In this document: piece by piece, positions 63,811 through 64,000 of the stretch
Layout: every line of letters begins with the position of its first letter
How positions within the stretch are numbered: position 1 is the first letter of the stretch
Assembly (NCBI GenBank): GCA_013423325.1
Contig: BLJB01000467.1
Coordinates: 35,978-99,977, forward strand
Direction: 5' to 3'
Length of the DNA: 64,000 bases
From: Usnea hakonensis
Taxonomy: Eukaryota; Ascomycota; Lecanoromycetes; Lecanorales; Parmeliaceae
Program-made: the position numbers and the translations under genes
Notes under the pieces: model-generated
Told to the model about the DNA's origin: nothing
Seen by the model: only the letters and a program-made list of their open reading frames with translations
The model's database searches: none

Positions 63811-64000
63811 TTGAATTTGAATTTATACGTCGTGTCTACCTAAACTTCGAAAGGTAATTACGGGATCCTTTNNTACGGGATCCTTTGACTCTTATCAACT
63901 CGTAGCAAGAAAACCATTTGATACTATCGTCTTACGGATATATTATTAGGGAAAAACCTTACTACTTCTCTATATATATATTACTATCTATATATAGATC
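63811..64000 (-). mobile_element. LINE 3' end, continues beyond window (LINE-4)
   Basis: Begins with the GAATTT hexamer tail and matches 48,965-49,150 (atacgtcgtgtctacct, gcaagaaaacc, ttgatac). It is therefore the 3' end of a minus-strand member of the half-LINE family. The outer part is unmutated and the last ~50 bp mutated. Confidence 0.78.
63872..63873. other. Two-N assembly join with duplicated ends
   Basis: TACGGGATCCTTT occurs on both sides (63,859-63,871 and 63,874-63,886). The homologous 49,014 region has it once, so this is an unmerged contig overlap. Confidence 0.85.

Larger units (their letters stand above)
6004..64000. other. RIP-mutated AT-rich transposon block
   Basis: From about 6,004 CpA and TpG become rare to absent over kilobases, while CpG persists and TpA is abundant. 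RIP in ascomycetes changes C to T, preferably in CpA, in duplicated DNA during the sexual cycle. As every TG tends to become TA, ATG codons vanish and CAA/CAG become stops. This explains the almost empty ORF content even where protein motifs are still readable. Exceptions (islands rich in CA/TG) are listed as separate entries. Confidence 0.95.

Noticed and set aside
6004..64000. Mitochondrial DNA insertion or centromere-specific satellite as cause of the high AT content
   Set aside because: Selective loss of CpA/TpG with CpG kept, and readable retrotransposon motifs bounded by LTRs and TSDs, fit RIP. No mitochondrial genes or satellite periodicity were seen.
1..64000. CRISPR array, tRNA/rRNA genes, secondary-metabolite cluster, Starship tyrosine recombinase
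   Set aside because: No spaced repeats, no cloverleaf-like sequence, no synthase motifs and no DUF3435-type recombinase were recognised on either strand.

Overview
The window is a piece of a filamentous ascomycete (Pezizomycotina) nuclear genome. Its left 6 kb is a normal gene-bearing stretch with short (49-74 nt) introns. The remaining 58 kb is a nest of transposable elements destroyed by repeat-induced point mutation (RIP). RIP is recognised because CpA and its complement TpG are almost missing over long stretches, TpA is in excess, and CpG is retained. That pattern also removes ATG codons, which is why almost no ORFs survive from about 6 kb to the right end.

Gene-bearing part (1-5,828). 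A 3'-truncated EMC3 gene (minus strand) and a complete three-exon SPC2 gene (plus strand) are divergently arranged. Both products are predicted ER-membrane components of protein insertion and processing. Downstream is a two-exon gene for a type II membrane protein that looks like a Golgi/ER glycosyltransferase. A largely unmutated LTR-like remnant (5,829-6,003) marks the edge of the AT-rich block.

Transposon nest (6,004-64,000). Elements could be bounded from LTRs, target-site duplications (TSDs), polypurine tracts, primer-binding sites and mutated protein motifs. Copia family C (113-bp LTRs) occurs at 6,642-13,307 (minus) and 55,301-61,963 (plus). Copia family A (145-bp LTRs) occurs at 26,000-32,694 (minus) and 39,164-48,315 (plus), with a third, split copy beginning at 6,322. 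Gypsy-1 (184-bp LTRs, TSD AGTAG) lies at 17,326-24,010 with a 3' fragment ending at 54,631. Gypsy-2 pol is split between 13,308-15,715 and 61,964-62,960. A full-length Tad-like LINE lies at 32,912-38,331. A 1.8-kb ORF1-only LINE lies at 48,961-50,771, a related 0.84-kb non-LTR element at 15,716-16,558, and two more LINE copies at the right end. A 1,657-bp element with identical 193-bp LTRs (42,381-44,037) sits unmutated inside a mutated copia.

Main discoveries. (1) The 5-bp flanks of the two inverted copia C elements are mismatched as they stand, but both pairs match perfectly if the ~42 kb between them is flipped. Two other interrupted elements then become continuous, so the window carries an inversion, real or assembly-made, at the copia pair. 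(2) RIP fades at the outer edges of each element, so unmutated islands outline element ends. (3) The small LTR element and the ORF1-only LINE look like non-autonomous elements that arrived late or escaped RIP. No new enzymatic system was recognised. Everything here was read by eye, without alignments or database searches.
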